Shown one piece after another: positions 35,582-47,498 of a stretch of DNA of 64,000 bases. Each line of letters begins with the position of its first letter. Position 1 is the first letter of the stretch. The translations under genes were made by a program, and so were the position numbers. The stretch covers positions 88,837,043 to 88,901,042 of the forward strand of contig CM035166.1 of the NCBI GenBank assembly GCA_020205615.1. Direction: 5' to 3'. The notes beneath the pieces are model-generated. The model ran no database searches. It was not told the origin of the DNA and worked only from the letters and a program-made list of their open reading frames with translations. The DNA is from Panax quinquefolius (Eukaryota; Streptophyta; Magnoliopsida; Apiales; Araliaceae).

Positions 35582-35895
35582 GTTCCTCCAGTTCTACATC
35601 CTTGTCAAAACAGCTCAATCCCAATTCTTAGTTGATGTTACCAAGCTTTCTAGTTTTTTCAATTTGTGGCCAAATTTGGGCGTCGTGACTTTTCCTGCCC
35701 TTGGAAATGGAGCTCAATCCTGATGTGTTTGCATCGGTGGCCGCCGTTGGTGGTGGCAAGGCAAGAACTGGGTTTGGGGCAATTTTGTCAGCTGGGACTT
35801 TTGTTTCGAATCTTTTGGTTGAGTTTGTCGCAATTTATGTTCTTTGTTCGGATTGTGTTTTGGATAAATTTGGGGATACAAGAGGAATTTTATAA
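35582..35895 (+). pseudogene. Cation/calcium exchanger, alpha-repeat fragment
   Basis: Sequence after LTR X reads FLQFYILVKTAQSQF, VTKLSSFFNLWPNLGVVTFP, ALGNGA, then in a shifted frame DVFASVAAVGGGKARTGFGA, ILSAGTFVSNLLVEFVAIY. GNGAPDVFAS is the first alpha-repeat signature of CCX antiporters, which carry potassium, sodium or calcium across membranes. Four extra bases (CAAT) between GNGA and DVFAS shift the frame, and the protein ends early near 35895, before the next membrane helices. The family is otherwise about 550-650 residues, so most of the gene is absent. The fragment was not a working gene even before LTR X landed, or decayed after it. Confidence 0.85.
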
Positions 35896-36396
35896 TACTG
35901 AAAATGTTATTTTGGTCTAAAAAAAGACAACTTTCATTTGAATAGTTTAAATTTGATTTTATATCTTACCAATTAAGAGACATTAAAAAAAATAAATTAT
36001 AAAACACTTTTAGCCTTTGACAGAATAGAGGCACATCTATTAAGAGAAATTCAGATTTAAACAAAAACCACCCAAGTATATTTAAGTATACCGTTCAGGT
36101 CTCCCTCCCCCTGGCAGCAACACCATGAAAAATAAGCACCGAATAAAAAAATATGTTTGTTACATAATCTTTTGAAGCTTCTGAAAGGGTGAATTTTTTC
36201 ATTTTAACCCTCAAAATGATTTGTTTGAACAGGTTTAGCAGTACTTTTCTCTTAATTTTTTAATAAATATTATTTTAAATAACGTTTATCATAAAAGAAA
36301 ATTAACTATAACACTATTATAAGACAAAACTAATTACAAGAAGAAAAAAAAACAAGAACCTATTTATATTTCAGTGCACCGTCTCTCGAAATTGCA
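35896..36396. other. AT-rich intergenic sequence
   Basis: No gene was recognised. It holds a 30-bp sequence at 36096-36125 that repeats the start-codon context at 36725-36754 with the ATG changed to CTG. Confidence 0.5.
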
Positions 36397-36404
36397 TATA
36401 TAAA
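36397..36404 (+). promoter_or_regulatory. TATA box candidate
   Basis: TATATAAA is followed about 30 bases later by a CT-rich stretch (ATCTCTCTCTCCTC), a common transcription-start context in plants. The start codon of the candidate exon lies about 340 bases downstream. Confidence 0.5.
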
Positions 36405-36739
36405 CTACTCATTCAGTATTAACTCATTTACATCTCTCTCTCCTCAATTCACTTTTGTTGTCTGCAACTATCCATTTCTCATCCTCATAATTAAGAAAGA
36501 CACTCAACGGTCCACAAGAAGAATCATAATTCACTTTTTATTTAGTTGTTTTGTTTACCGATTCAGCTATAATTTCTAACTTTTTCGCTCAGGCCAATTT
36601 AGATCAATTCAGAATTTTATTTGTTCAAGACAAGCGGACTTAATAACTAACCGGTTAAAATATAAGACATGCAGATCATTAAGTAGTAAACAAAACAGTC
36701 CCTTTCTCTCTTTCTTTCCCATCTCAGGTCTCCCTCCCC

Positions 36740-36877
36740 ATGGCAGCAACACCACCACCTCCCGGAGAAGATCACGATGTCTACGGCGACAAAGAAGAAG
36801 ATCTCGACGTCGACTATCACTCTACCTCATCCTCCAATCTTGCCGCCCCGACATGCTCCCTCCATCGGCATCCGCAG
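36740..36877 (+). CDS. Candidate first exon of an unidentified host gene
   Basis: Forty-six codons starting MAATPPPPGEDHDVYG and continuing with an acidic, serine-rich segment (DKEEDLDVDYHSTSSS). The ATG context (CCCCATGGCA) is strong, a CT-rich leader precedes it, and CAG/GTGTCT at 36877-36878 is an acceptable phase-0 splice donor. The codon composition is GC-rich compared with its surroundings. I do not recognise the family. No matching second exon was found before the hAT element at 37433, which lies in what would be the first intron. It may be a live gene continuing elsewhere or a truncated relic. Confidence 0.45.
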
Positions 36878-37145
36878 GTGTCTAAAATATATTCTCTCTG
36901 TTCTGTATTATTTGATCATTGTTAACTTTTTAAAATCAATTTAAGATATCTCTAAACTCAAAATTGACATAGATTCTTTTGATTTAATCAATAAAACGAT
37001 AAATATTATAAACTATTTAAAAGGTATTACTCATTGTAAGTTTTATTGTTTACAATTTTTATTGAGTCATCTGAATTTTGAATTTAAAAATATCTCAAAA
37101 TGACTTTCAAAAGTCAATAACGATCCTATAATTTAAAACGGAAGG

Positions 37146-37202
<57 letters not shown>

Positions 37203-37432
37203 CTTAAATTTGTTTTATGTGTTACAAGTAATAGCAATTAGAAAATTAAAATAAATTCATTAAACTCAGTTTCTTTTCCTGGGCTTTCCTTTGGTCTGAA
37301 AAATATCTAATAAGAAAAATTGGGCTCAGTTTTCTTTTGCTTTCCTTATTTTTGACAAACATGAAATTTCTAAAGAAAAAGATAACTTTCCTTGGCTTTC
37401 CTATCATTTCCTTAGTTTTAAAAACTCACAGA
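36878..37432 (+). other. Probable intron sequence
   Basis: AT-rich non-coding sequence following the candidate donor site. It contains a compound GT/TA/GT microsatellite at 37147-37202. Confidence 0.45.
37147..37202. repeat. Compound (GT)n(TA)n(GT)n microsatellite
   Basis: GT repeats flank about 17 TA repeats, symmetric in layout. Confidence 0.95.
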
Positions 37433-37696
37433 CAGTGGCGGAACCAAAACAAAAGTTGAGGGGGTCAAAATTTAAAAGCGATTCTACCGGGCTGTTCAGA
37501 AGAACGAACGTAAGTTAATTCGAGATCTATTAAATCAAAAATTTAATATATTAGATAAAGTATTAGCTATATTTTATTTATTAATGTGTTCTTAAACACT
37601 AATTGAAAAGAATTTAAAAAGTTTTAGAATGTAAGGAGTACATTTTCTTAAAAAACCTTTTGTCTTTGTATTTTCTCTTGGAGGTTAATTGAAAGG

Positions 37697-37845
37697 GAAT
37701 TGTTAAATTCACAATATTTTTTTATTATTTCCACAATAAAAGTGTCATTGTAGATGTATAATGACGGTAAAAATCGTCGCTACAAGATCTATAACGACAC
37801 TTTTATTGTGAAAATAATATTTTTTTTTGTGGATTTAACAATTTC
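37697..37845. mobile_element. MITE nested in the hAT element
   Basis: A 149-bp near-palindrome. The left end GAATTGTTAAATTCACAA pairs with the right end TTGTGGATTTAACAATTTC, and the inner arms share CACAATAAAAGTGTC against GACACTTTTATTGTG. It can fold into one long hairpin with the loop near CGTCGCTACAAG. Confidence 0.8.
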
Positions 37846-38484
37846 TTAATTGAAAAGAATGGAAGGATTTTAGTTTCTTAAAAATTATTTTGCCTTTTAA
37901 AGCAAGGTTTTTAAATTAAATAGTTCGATTCGAATGAGAAAAGTATCGTCAGTGGATGATTTATTGAGTTCGATCGATGGTTAAATAATTATTTATTGAC
38001 TACTAACATCATTAATATGTAATAAATAATAAATAATTAAATATATTAATTATTATATATTTTATATAATAATTAATAAATATGTAAATTAATTAATTTA
38101 TCTATAAAAAAACTAAATTTATTTATACAATATTTACTTCATATAGTTTAAATAAATACTAAATCTATATTGATAAGTCATAACCCTCTTTCTCTTGCTT
38201 CAATTATATTACTTAATTACTTTTGATAATGAAAGGTCAGATTATACTCCATCACTACTTTCCCCTTTCCGTATACCGATTTCAAATAACAACAGAGAAA
38301 ACAAATATCCAACCATTTTGTAGTATCAGTTGCTTTCTCTTTCCATCGATCAAGCTTTCTCCTTCCATCAAGCTCAAAGGCAATCTCAGAATACAGGAAT
38401 TGAAGGGGCCACTGAGCAATCTCTCTCCAATAGATCTATTGTAATTTTAGAGAAGAAACCCCAAGAAATAAGAACATCGAACGA

Positions 38485-38552
38485 CGGTAGGGGCAGGGGC
38501 AGGGGCAGGCGGCAGCGGTAAGCGGCAAGCGGCAGGCGGTAGGCGGCAGTAA
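38485..38552. repeat. GC-rich minisatellite in the hAT element
   Basis: GGGGCAGGGGCAGG units pass into GGCGGCAGCGGTAAGCGGCAAGC units, of 6-7 bp periodicity. Confidence 0.8.
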
Positions 38553-38606
38553 GCTTCATCCTAGGGGGGTCATATGCCCCCCTCGACCCCCCTGGTTCCG
38601 CCTCTG

Positions 38607-39602
38607 CTCACAGACACAGTGTAAGTTTGTGCATTAAATCAAATACGGAGAAAGTAATGTTTCAAAATATTGTAGCTCTAACCATGAAAATTTTGAAGAG
38701 ACATTTAGCAAGAGAAAAGATTAATTTTTATTTTTCATAATTAATCTTTTTCTCTTATCAAATAGTACTTTCGTTTGAACCTCTCAATGAAATATTAATG
38801 GTTATAAATTACAGGAAGAAGAAGATATTTGAACAAAGAATTTTTTTCCAAAACAAATAAATAAGGGCAAAGGTGCAAAAAAGCACATGTGGTTTTGCCC
38901 AAAGTCCCAATTAGCTATGAACTTTTTTTTTTCAAAAGTATCCCTCATGTTATAAAAATCAGTCTATCTACACTCCTCCCGTTAACAGACGTACCGGCTA
39001 GACAAACAGAGGTTACACCTAGACAAATATTGGTTACACCTGCCAGCTATGTGGAAAATGAAGGGTACTTGTGTCTTTTAACTCTCCAAATGTAGAAAAT
39101 TTTCATAAATAATCTCTTGGAATCTAAACGACTTTGTGAATTCCCTTTGCATATCATTTCCTTCAATCTAAATTAAATCCAGTCTCTGCAACTTAAATTA
39201 TTGTTTTAATTTGTTAATGAAATTAATCTCAAATCCAACAACCTTTATAACCCCAAGAATCAATAACTATCACTTCTCTCTACAACATAGATTCAAACAC
39301 CCATGAAAAACAACAGCGACCAAACCTATTAAAATTTTGAAAAATCCTATCAACATCTTATTGTGTTCTTGGACAGTGAATCTAACAAAGCTATATATCA
39401 ATCTCACCATTATTTTGGGTCGCTTAAGTCCACCGAGAGTCTTCTTCCTCTTGATGAATTCGTAGTCTCTACAAAATCCTAACTCAGAAAACAAGAAGAT
39501 CAAGATCGAAATTAACAATATGAGAGGAAATATTGTTATTATTGATGTGATTCTTCATCTTTGAGACTGGGTTTGTGATTTGGGGGTTTTTCTTCATGAC
39601 AA
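38607..39602. other. Unassigned sequence upstream of the copia element
   Basis: No gene was recognised. The piece 38860-39110 (AAAGGTGCAAAAAAGCACAT, then CCGTTAACAGACG) resembles common dispersed plant repeats but could not be assigned. The last 100 bases should hold the end of the copia 5' LTR, ending CATGACA before the primer-binding site. The left LTR border was not found. Confidence 0.45.
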
Positions 39603-39620
39603 ATTGGTATCAAAGCATAG
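39603..39620 (+). promoter_or_regulatory. Copia primer-binding site
   Basis: ATTGGTATCAAAGCATAG is close to the initiator tRNA-Met site TGGTATCAGAGC and lies 19 bases before the gag ATG at 39639. Confidence 0.8.
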
Positions 39621-39638
39621 GTATAACACGTGGTAACG

Positions 39639-42600
39639 ATGACATCAAATTCATCGGTAACAAAGATTGATGTGATGAAGTTTGATGGGACTGGGAATTT
39701 CAGGCTATGGCAATAGAGGGTAAAGGATCTATTGGTGCAACAAGGATTGGTAAAGGCGTTAAAGAAGAAACCGAATTTCATGACGACTAATGACTGGGAC
39801 GAACTCCAAGCGAAGGCGGTAAGTATAATTTGTTTGTGTCTAGCAGACGAGGTTATATATCACGTGATCGGTGATGAATCGCCATCGGGTGTATGAAGTA
39901 AATTGGAATCCAGGTCTGTCAAAGTCGTTGATGAATAAACTGTTTTTGAAGCAAAAACTGTTTTGGTTAAAGATGATTGAAGGTTCAGAGCTTATTCAAC
40001 ACATTCACATGTTCAATCAAACAATTAGTGATTTGCTAAGGATTGAAGTGAAATTTGAGGAAGAAGACCAGGCGTTGATGTTACTATGTTCTCTACCGGG
40101 TTCCATGGAGAATCTTGTGACAACTATTTTATGGGGAAAATAAACTCTGAAATTGGAAGAAGTCACTTCTGCTCTACTGATGTTTAACCAGCGAAAGCAA
40201 CAATCCGAGGGTATTTCGGGTGAAGGGTTGATGGTAAAAGGCGGAGAACAACGTGGAAGAAAATTGGATAGAGGGAAACCAGGAACGCAATGGAAATCTA
40301 AGTCGAGGGGAAGGACTCCTAAGCCAAAGGAGGGTAAGTGTTTTAGATGTCGCAAGACATGACACTTTAAAAGGGATTGTCCATATAAGAATAAGGGTGA
40401 AGGAACAGGGAAACAAACAGAATCTACAAATTCGACAAACGTCGTGGAGGAATCATTGGATGATGGGGATATGTTGTCAGTGTCAACAAACACGAACGTG
40501 ACAGACTCATGGATTTTGGATTCAGCATGTTCGTTTCCAATGTCACCTAACAGGGAGTGGTTTGACACCTACAAGTCGGTGAACTATGGGACAGTTCTAA
40601 TGGGTAATGTTGCTTCGTGCAACATTATTGGGATAGGCACAATGAAGATAAGGATGTTCGATGGTGTTGTAAGGACTCTTGGCTGAGGTGAGACATATTC
40701 CAGGTTTAAGGAAGAATTTGATTTCATTGGGAACTCTAGACTCTAATGGCTGTGAGTTCAAAACTGGTGGTGGAGCCATGAGAGTGACAAAGGGTGCCCT
40801 GGTAATAATGAAAGGTTTTAAGGTTAACGAGAATATCTATCGGATGATAGGGAGTACAGTTGTAGGTGGAGCTGCTGCCACTACAACGGAAGATATTGAT
40901 GATACTACGTTATGACATATGCGGTTAGGGCATATGGGAGAACATGGGATGCTGGAATTACATAGGAGAAATCTGCTTAAAGGGATAAAGACGTGCAAGT
41001 TATACTTCTACAAGTTCTGTATCTTGGGAAAATAGTGTAAGGTAAAGTTTAAGAGTGCAGTGAACAAAACGAATGGAAAACTTGACTATGTGCATTCTGA
41101 TATATGGGGGCCAGTGAGAGTAGCTTCGAAAGCGGGATCGCTGTATTTCTTGACTTTCATCGATGACTTTTCGAGAAAGGTTTGGGTTTTCTTCATACGA
41201 CACAAGTCTGAGGTCTTCGATAAGTTCAGGGTATGGAAAGCTGAAGTGGAAAATCAAACAGGGAAAAGAATTAAATGCCTCAGGTTAGATAATGGGACAG
41301 AGTACAAGTACGAGCCATTTATGAAGTTTTGTGAAGAGCACGGGATACAACGTCACTGGACTGTCAAGAAAACTCCACAGCAGAATGGAGTGGCAGAGAG
41401 AATGAACAAAACTATAACAGAGCGGGCACGGTGCATGAGACTTAATCGAGGATTTCAAAGGATTTACGGGCGACGATGAGTATGGCGGTTTACATAATAA
41501 GCAGTCACCGAAATCTTGCTCTGGGTAATAAAGCGGCACAAGAGGTGTGGACAGGTAAAGCGGTAGACTACTTGGGTATGAGGATCTTTGGATGTCCAGC
41601 CTACGTTCATGTTCCAGGTGATGAGAGATCAAAGCTTGATGCCAAGTCCAAATAATGTATCTTTCTTGGGTATAAGAAAGGTGTAAAGGGGTATAAGCTT
41701 TGGGATCTGGAATCAAAAAAGGTAGTGATTAGTAGGGATGCAGTTTTTGATGAGGCTTCCATGGTTAAGACACAACAAGAAAGGTCAGAAAATCGAGGCT
41801 GGTGGTGTCATCGGCAATCTGCAGCAGGAAATTCAAATTGAATTGGAGAGTAATGACACTGGAAATTTACCACCAGTGGAACAGGAAAATCAGCAGTAGC
41901 AAGACGAAAGCATTGCCACAAGGAGACCCAAACGCACTATCAAACCACCTGAGAGGTACAGGTTTGATGATATGGTTGCATACGCTTTATCTACTACTAG
42001 TGGAGACCCGTCCACGTTTCAGGAAGCTATTTCTAGTTCTGAAAGGGACAGATGGATGGAGGCCATGGTGGAGGAGATGAAGTCGTTGAAGAGAAACAAG
42101 ACTTGAGAATTGTCAGAATTACCTTAGAGAAAGAAACCAGTGGGGTGCAAATGGGTGTACAAGAAAAAGGATGCTGTATCAGAAAAGGAAAAAGGAACGG
42201 TTTAAGGCTCGATTGGTAGCAAAGGATACTCATGAGAGAAGGAATTGACTATGATGAGGTGTTTTCTCCGGTGGTGAGACATACCTCAATCAGGATTATT
42301 TTGGCATTGGTGGCTAGCTATGATCTGGAGTTAGAGTAGGTGGATGTGAAGACAGCCTTCGTTCATGGTGATTTGGAGGAAGTGATATTCATGGAGCGAC
42401 TTGAGGGATTGAGCGTAGGAGATCGGAGCACATGTTATGCGAGTTGAAGAAGTCATTGTGTAGATAATTGAAACAGTCTCCAAGACAATGGTACAAGAAG
42501 TTCGATTCCTTCATGATCCGGATTGGGTTCACTCGATGTGAGTATGATTGTTGTGTTTACGTGAAAATTCGTGAGGATAGTTTTTATATTTTTCTGTTAC

Positions 42601-43568
42601 TGTATGTGGATGACATGCTTATTGCTGCAAAGAGCATGATTGAAGTAAACAGGTTGAAGAACTTGTTGGGAAATGAGTTTGACATGAAGGACTTGGGTGC
42701 TGCTAGGAAAATACTTGGAATGGAGATTTGCAGGGATAGAACAGTTGGTAAGCTGTGGTTGACACAGAAGAACTATGCGGAGAAAGTGTTGGCGAGGTTT
42801 AGTATGGCTAATGCTAAACGGGTTAGCACTTCATTAGCGAGTCATTTCAGGTTATCTATAACACAGTGTCCAAAATTGGCAAAAGAAATTCAGGATATGT
42901 AGAACGTGCCCTATGCGAGCGCAATTGGTTGTTTGATGTATGTGATGGTATGTACGAGACCCGATTTGGCACATGCAGTCAGCACAGTGAGCAAATACAT
43001 GGCCAATCCAGATAGGGAGCACTAGAAAGCTGTTAAGTGCGTGTTCAGATATCTGAGAGGAATGGCAACTCATGGGATTATGTTTGCGAAGCAAAAGACA
43101 CAGATTTCAGTTGTAGGGTATGTGGATGCGGATTAAGCTGGAAGGTTGGATGATTTGAGATCTACGACAGGGTATGTGTTTACATTGGCAAGTGGACCGA
43201 TTTGTTGGAGATCCATGGTACAATCTCTAGTAGCTCTATCTACTACTGAATCTGAGTACATGGCATTGGCTGAGGATGGCAAGGAAGCATTGTGGTTGAA
43301 GGGTTTTGTGAATGAACTGGGCATAGATCAAAGATGAGGGTTTTGTGATAGTAAGAGCGCCATTTACTTGGCAAAGCATCAGGTGTATCACGCAAGGACC
43401 AAGCATATTAGCGTAAGGTTTCACAAGGTGAGAGAGCTGATAGCTACTGGGGACGTGATATTGGAAAAGGTGCATACTTCTGAAAATGCAGCTGACATGT
43501 TGACAAAGACTGTGACCGCGGACAAGTTCAAGCATTGCTTGGACTTGATCAATATCTTCAAATGTTAG
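39639..43568 (+). pseudogene. Ty1/copia gag-pol polyprotein (Tnt1/Tork-like), multiply interrupted
   Basis: Domains in order. Gag: KIDVMKFDGTGNFRLWQ, then a knuckle CFRCRKT-stop-HFKRDC at 40339-40380. Protease: [15 protein letters not shown], about 40505. Integrase: HMRLGHMGEH, VHSDIWGPV, CLRLDNGTEY and PQQNGVAERMN, about 40917-41450, with the DDE residues visible. RT: ARLVAK and DYDEVFSPVVRHTSIR, about 42210-42300, and LLLYVDDMLIA with YVDD at 42603-42614. RNase H: RSTTGYVFTLASGPICW and ALSTTESEYMALAEDGKE, with DMLTKTV at the end. The RNase H text is most like Tnt1-94. The single polyprotein is broken by at least ten stops and several frameshifts. Two stops look like CAG to TAG and two like TGG to TAG or TGA changes. 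The element is not functional. Confidence 0.93.
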
Positions 43569-43648
43569 TTTGGAGGATTACCCCTGAGACTGGAAGGATA
43601 AGTGACTTATATTCGGAATGGACGAGGTTATTTGTCAAGGTGGAGATT

Positions 43649-43860
43649 TGTTGGGAACTTGTGACTCGTAAGATAGAAGCCACTAGAAAAAGGGCTAATG
43701 CAGAGCGGAAAACAAGTTACTCCAATTCCACCGCAGTCGTCACATACAACTCGCAATGGAAATCAACCTCTCGGCCATTTTCTTCACCTGTAAACTGCTA
43801 ATTCTCTAACCCGAAAACAAGTTACTCCAATTCTAATTCATTAGAGTTTCATTATTCTCG
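43649..43860 (+). mobile_element. Copia 3' LTR, left part
   Basis: A polypurine tract AAGGTGGAGATT is followed by TGTTGGGAACTTG at 43649, the expected LTR start. The right border is unclear. A 23-bp segment with AAAACAAGTTACTCCAATTC occurs twice, about 105 bp apart. No equivalent LTR start is visible upstream of 39603. Confidence 0.55.
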
Positions 43861-44514
43861 GCTAATTCTAAATCGATGTCGTTTTCATCTGATTTAGTTT
43901 CAGATAATAGAGAATTAACCACAATACTAGAAGAATTAAAAGATTCTTTTATAGAGAGATCGCTGATCCGTCTCTTAAAATGTAGGAAAAAACTAGGACT
44001 ACCATTACCGAGGAAATTAAACTCGGCCCTCATCGTCATCGAAACTCCAATCAGCGAACCGAACAGTCAGACTAATTCAGTCTTCTAACACCGGAAGAAT
44101 AACGATTATCGTACGGGCTAGAGTAATAATAAATTCACAGGTAAAAGAAGCAAAAAAAATACCTTAAACACAGAAACCTCTCTAATGTGTAAATTATATT
44201 TTATCAAAATCAAAGTTGTTTTCAACTTACCCACAAGCTGGGTTTTATAGCTAACAAACTTCCTTTCCAAGTCATAACAGAATTCCTAAAAATATGGGAA
44301 CAAAATCCTAATAAGTAACAACTTCATCCTATTACGTCATAATATAAAAGATTTACTTCATAATAAAAAACTACTACCATAAAAGAATTTAATTTCTAAT
44401 AATAATTAATAAAAATAATAATAAAATAAGATAAACCGATCTTCCTGAAGTCATAACGCCATTCCCAAAGAAGTTTGCCATGAATCCGACCCCGATCTCC
44501 CGACCCCGAAAATG
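43861..44514. other. Non-coding sequence between two retroelement remnants
   Basis: AT-rich. It may contain the 3' LTR of the gypsy integrase remnant to the right, but no termini were identified. Confidence 0.4.
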
Positions 44515-45540
44515 TCAATGATCGTCATGCCTGCGTCGATCCTCCAACTCATGATACTCCAAGGACATCAACGCATTGTCCAACAACTCGACATCATCAG
44601 TCTCAGATCCTCCCACATCAGTCACCTCGGGTTGGAAAGAACTCGACCTCGAGTTCACAGTGTAGCCATCAGACACTGCAAAATAAGGACTTAAGTTCTT
44701 TACGTTAAAGACGTCTGATTTTCTAAAATGATTAGGAATGCACAATTGATAAGCATTATTATTAATTTTATGCAGAATTTCACAAGGCCCAATCTTATGA
44801 TCCTTAAACTTGTTATATTCTCCAACAGGAAATCGATCACGAGTTAACACTACCCAAACATAATCACCAACGTTAAAAAGTACCTGACAACGATGAATAT
44901 CAACCTAATCCTTGTACTTGCATTGATATTGCGAATTGATCGATAAACCTAATTTTGAATACTCTGAAGATGATCTGCCATTTCATCTGCCTTAAGGTGC
45001 ACTCGACCAATCTGTGGAATAGGAGCTAAATCCAGGATCCCGGAAGGATTTCGTCCATAAACAATCTCAAAAGGACTCATCCCCGTAGTTCGGTTCTTAG
45101 ATCTATTATACGTAAAGTCAGCTTGAGATAGAGCAACATCTCATTGCTTCGGCTTAGAAACAGCTAAACACTTTAGGAGATTTCCCAAACTTCTATTCAC
45201 CACTTCGGTTTGACCATCAGTTTAAGGGTGGTATGTACTGCTGAAATTCAATTGCGTTCCCATTTTTTCACACAAACTTTTCCAGAAATGACTCGTGAAT
45301 TTAGTATTTCAATCAGAAGAAACCGACTTCGGGACACCATGCAGACGTATAATTTCTTGAAAGTATAGATGGGAGATTTGTTGGGCATCCATTGTCTTCC
45401 GATAAGCGAAAAAATAAGCCATCTTTGAAAATTGATCAACCACAACTAAGATAGAATTTGACACTCATTGTGTTCGAGGTAGACCCAACACCAAATACAT
45501 AGTGACATCAACCCATGGAGCTTTAGGAATAGGTTAGGGA
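44515..45540 (-). pseudogene. Ty3/gypsy integrase remnant
   Basis: Minus-strand text covers the integrase core and C-terminus: VDQFSKMAYFFAYRKT, YFQEIIRLHGVPKSVSSD, TKFTSHFWKSLCEKMGTQLN, TDGQTEVVNRSLGNLLK, MSPFEIVYGRNPSGILDL, then the open stretch with RDRFPVGEYNKFKDHKIGPC and SDVFNVKNLSPYF. It has about five in-frame stops and otherwise little drift. No RT or gag of this element is in the window; the family A LTR region begins 254 bases beyond its 5' end. Chromovirus-like, but a chromodomain is not visible. Confidence 0.88.
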
Positions 45541-45793
45541 GTTTAAAGTTGATGAGTGTTGAATATTCTATGATTTTGATTCCTTTATGTTTTGTTTTAT
45601 TACATTTTTATGTGTATGTGGACTTATTAAGGTGTTTATTAATTTTAGGAGGATTTGTAGCTAAAAGCGAAAAAAGATGAAAAATTGGTTGCGCCAGGCA
45701 TTGGAGTTGGAACCTAAGTTCGTGAATGTGTTACAATTGAGGTTTCGCAATGAGGCCCAAGCCTCGTTTATAGTTTAAATATGAGGCCTCAAC
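45541..45793. other. Target flank with GAGGCC words
   Basis: Non-coding. The last 50 bases (GCAATGAGGCCCAAGCCTCG, then ATGAGGCCTCAAC) resemble the GAGGCC-rich sequence at 63684-63870. The pentamer TCAAC at 45789-45793 faces TTAAC at 63679-63683. Confidence 0.6.
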
Positions 45794-47444
45794 TGTGACA
45801 CCTGCAAAATAGGTATATATCACTCATTTTGAGTCGTCAAATACATGGTACTGAATACAAATACAAACTTAATTATACAACATGAGCGGAGAGTTTTTAC
45901 ACGAATATTGTCTCACAGACAATATCCAAACTCAAATTCAATCCTCATTACATTTATTATCACACTAAATAGTGAGGACAACTAAAATAACTATCTCGGA
46001 CCGTCACTTCATTCCCCGACTAGTCCCAGCTACGTTCTCATTTACTGAAGAGAATAATGAAAGTAAAAGGGTGAGCTCAACTAGCCCAGTAAGAAATATT
46101 ATGACTAAGATAATGCAGAATAAATTATCGTTAGCCGTCAACAGTGTTAAACTGATAAAATTTAACAAACATCAAGTTTAACAGCAACGGAACAAGCAAT
46201 CCATTAGAAGAGTCAAGTAGAGTATGATATCTACTATCTTCTATAATTTAAGAGTTTATCATCAATTTTATCGCTGAGACTCAGCTTAATAAATAATCCA
46301 CATCATCGAATCATCCCTTCATTACAGGCCAAGGATATTCATTAGTATCACATATATCCACAAATTATCCATGCACTACGGGCCAAGGATATTCGTGTAA
46401 TCATCAATGGTTATGATCATACCAGCAACTGTCCATCAATGCACTACGGGCCAATGAAAACTTTTACCACATCATTTGTAACATTACGATCATGACTATA
46501 CCGAATAATCCCTGGTCATAATCATACCAACCAACATTCCATCTATGCACTACGGCCAAAGATGACTTTCATAACAATATAAGCATGAGGATAATGACAA
46601 TGATATAAGAATTCAATTAAAAGAAAGCAAATGATAAATTTTTAAAGATTTATAATTAAATTTATCCAGAATTCAATAATGTTCAAATTGTCAACATGAT
46701 ACTGCTTTGTGGAGTAAAATTCAAGAATAATATTGTATCAAAAATGATTTAGACTGAAAAGAAATTAATTTTTGTCATGAATAGTACCCCGGTAAATATT
46801 AATCGAGTGAATAGTACCCTATGAATAGTACTTCGGGAATAGTATCCCGTGAATAGTACTCTGGCATGAAAAAGTTAAAACTTATCAAGAATGCTCAGAA
46901 TAATATTTTCATGAAAAGATACTGGTTGAAGTGCAAATTTCAAGGATATTCGACTAATTTTATAGAGTATAGAAGCCAAAACTTAACAAAACGAGTATAG
47001 AATTCAGAATTTGAAGCGAAATAATATTACTTACATACTATAGAGTATGGAAGAAAATATTATTTTATACGAATATTGAACAAAAATAATACCCCTTACC
47101 TTATAAAGAAGAGTATTCCAACTGGTATAGTGGGAATATTCTTGAAGACAACTTTCACTGTTTTCTACGCTTAAAACTTCTTAAAACTCTAAAGAAATAC
47201 GCTCGATATTATAGAAGAAGAATTCTCTGATTTTGGTGTGATTTTCAATTCTAAACTAAGCATTCTATTTATAGGAAAAATAGAAGGATACTATTTGAAT
47301 TTAGAAAATCATGTGTGCACAGGAGAAAAGGAATCACGGACGTTCGGCAAAAAACTAATTTTTTTAATTTTACTATGCAGGCACTATGCAAACACAATGC
47401 ATAATAAAATATAATATATTCTATTTTTCATAAAAAAAATAAAA

Positions 47445-47498
<54 letters not shown>

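Larger units (their letters stand above)
37433..38606. mobile_element. Non-autonomous hAT-like DNA transposon
   Basis: Ends CAGTGGCGGAACCA and TGGTTCCGCCTCTG are inverted with one mismatch. They are flanked by perfect 8-bp direct repeats CTCACAGA at 37425-37432 and 38607-38614. An 8-bp duplication and a CAG...CTG terminus with a GGCGGA core fit the hAT superfamily. Sub-terminal GAGGGGGTCAA and TCGACCCCCC are also partly inverted. No transposase frame is present in 1,174 bp, so mobilisation would have needed an enzyme from elsewhere. A MITE and a GC-rich minisatellite lie inside. Confidence 0.85.

Noticed and set aside
39539..39781. Minus-strand frame opposite copia gag
   Set aside because: Antisense shadow of the recognised copia coding sequence.
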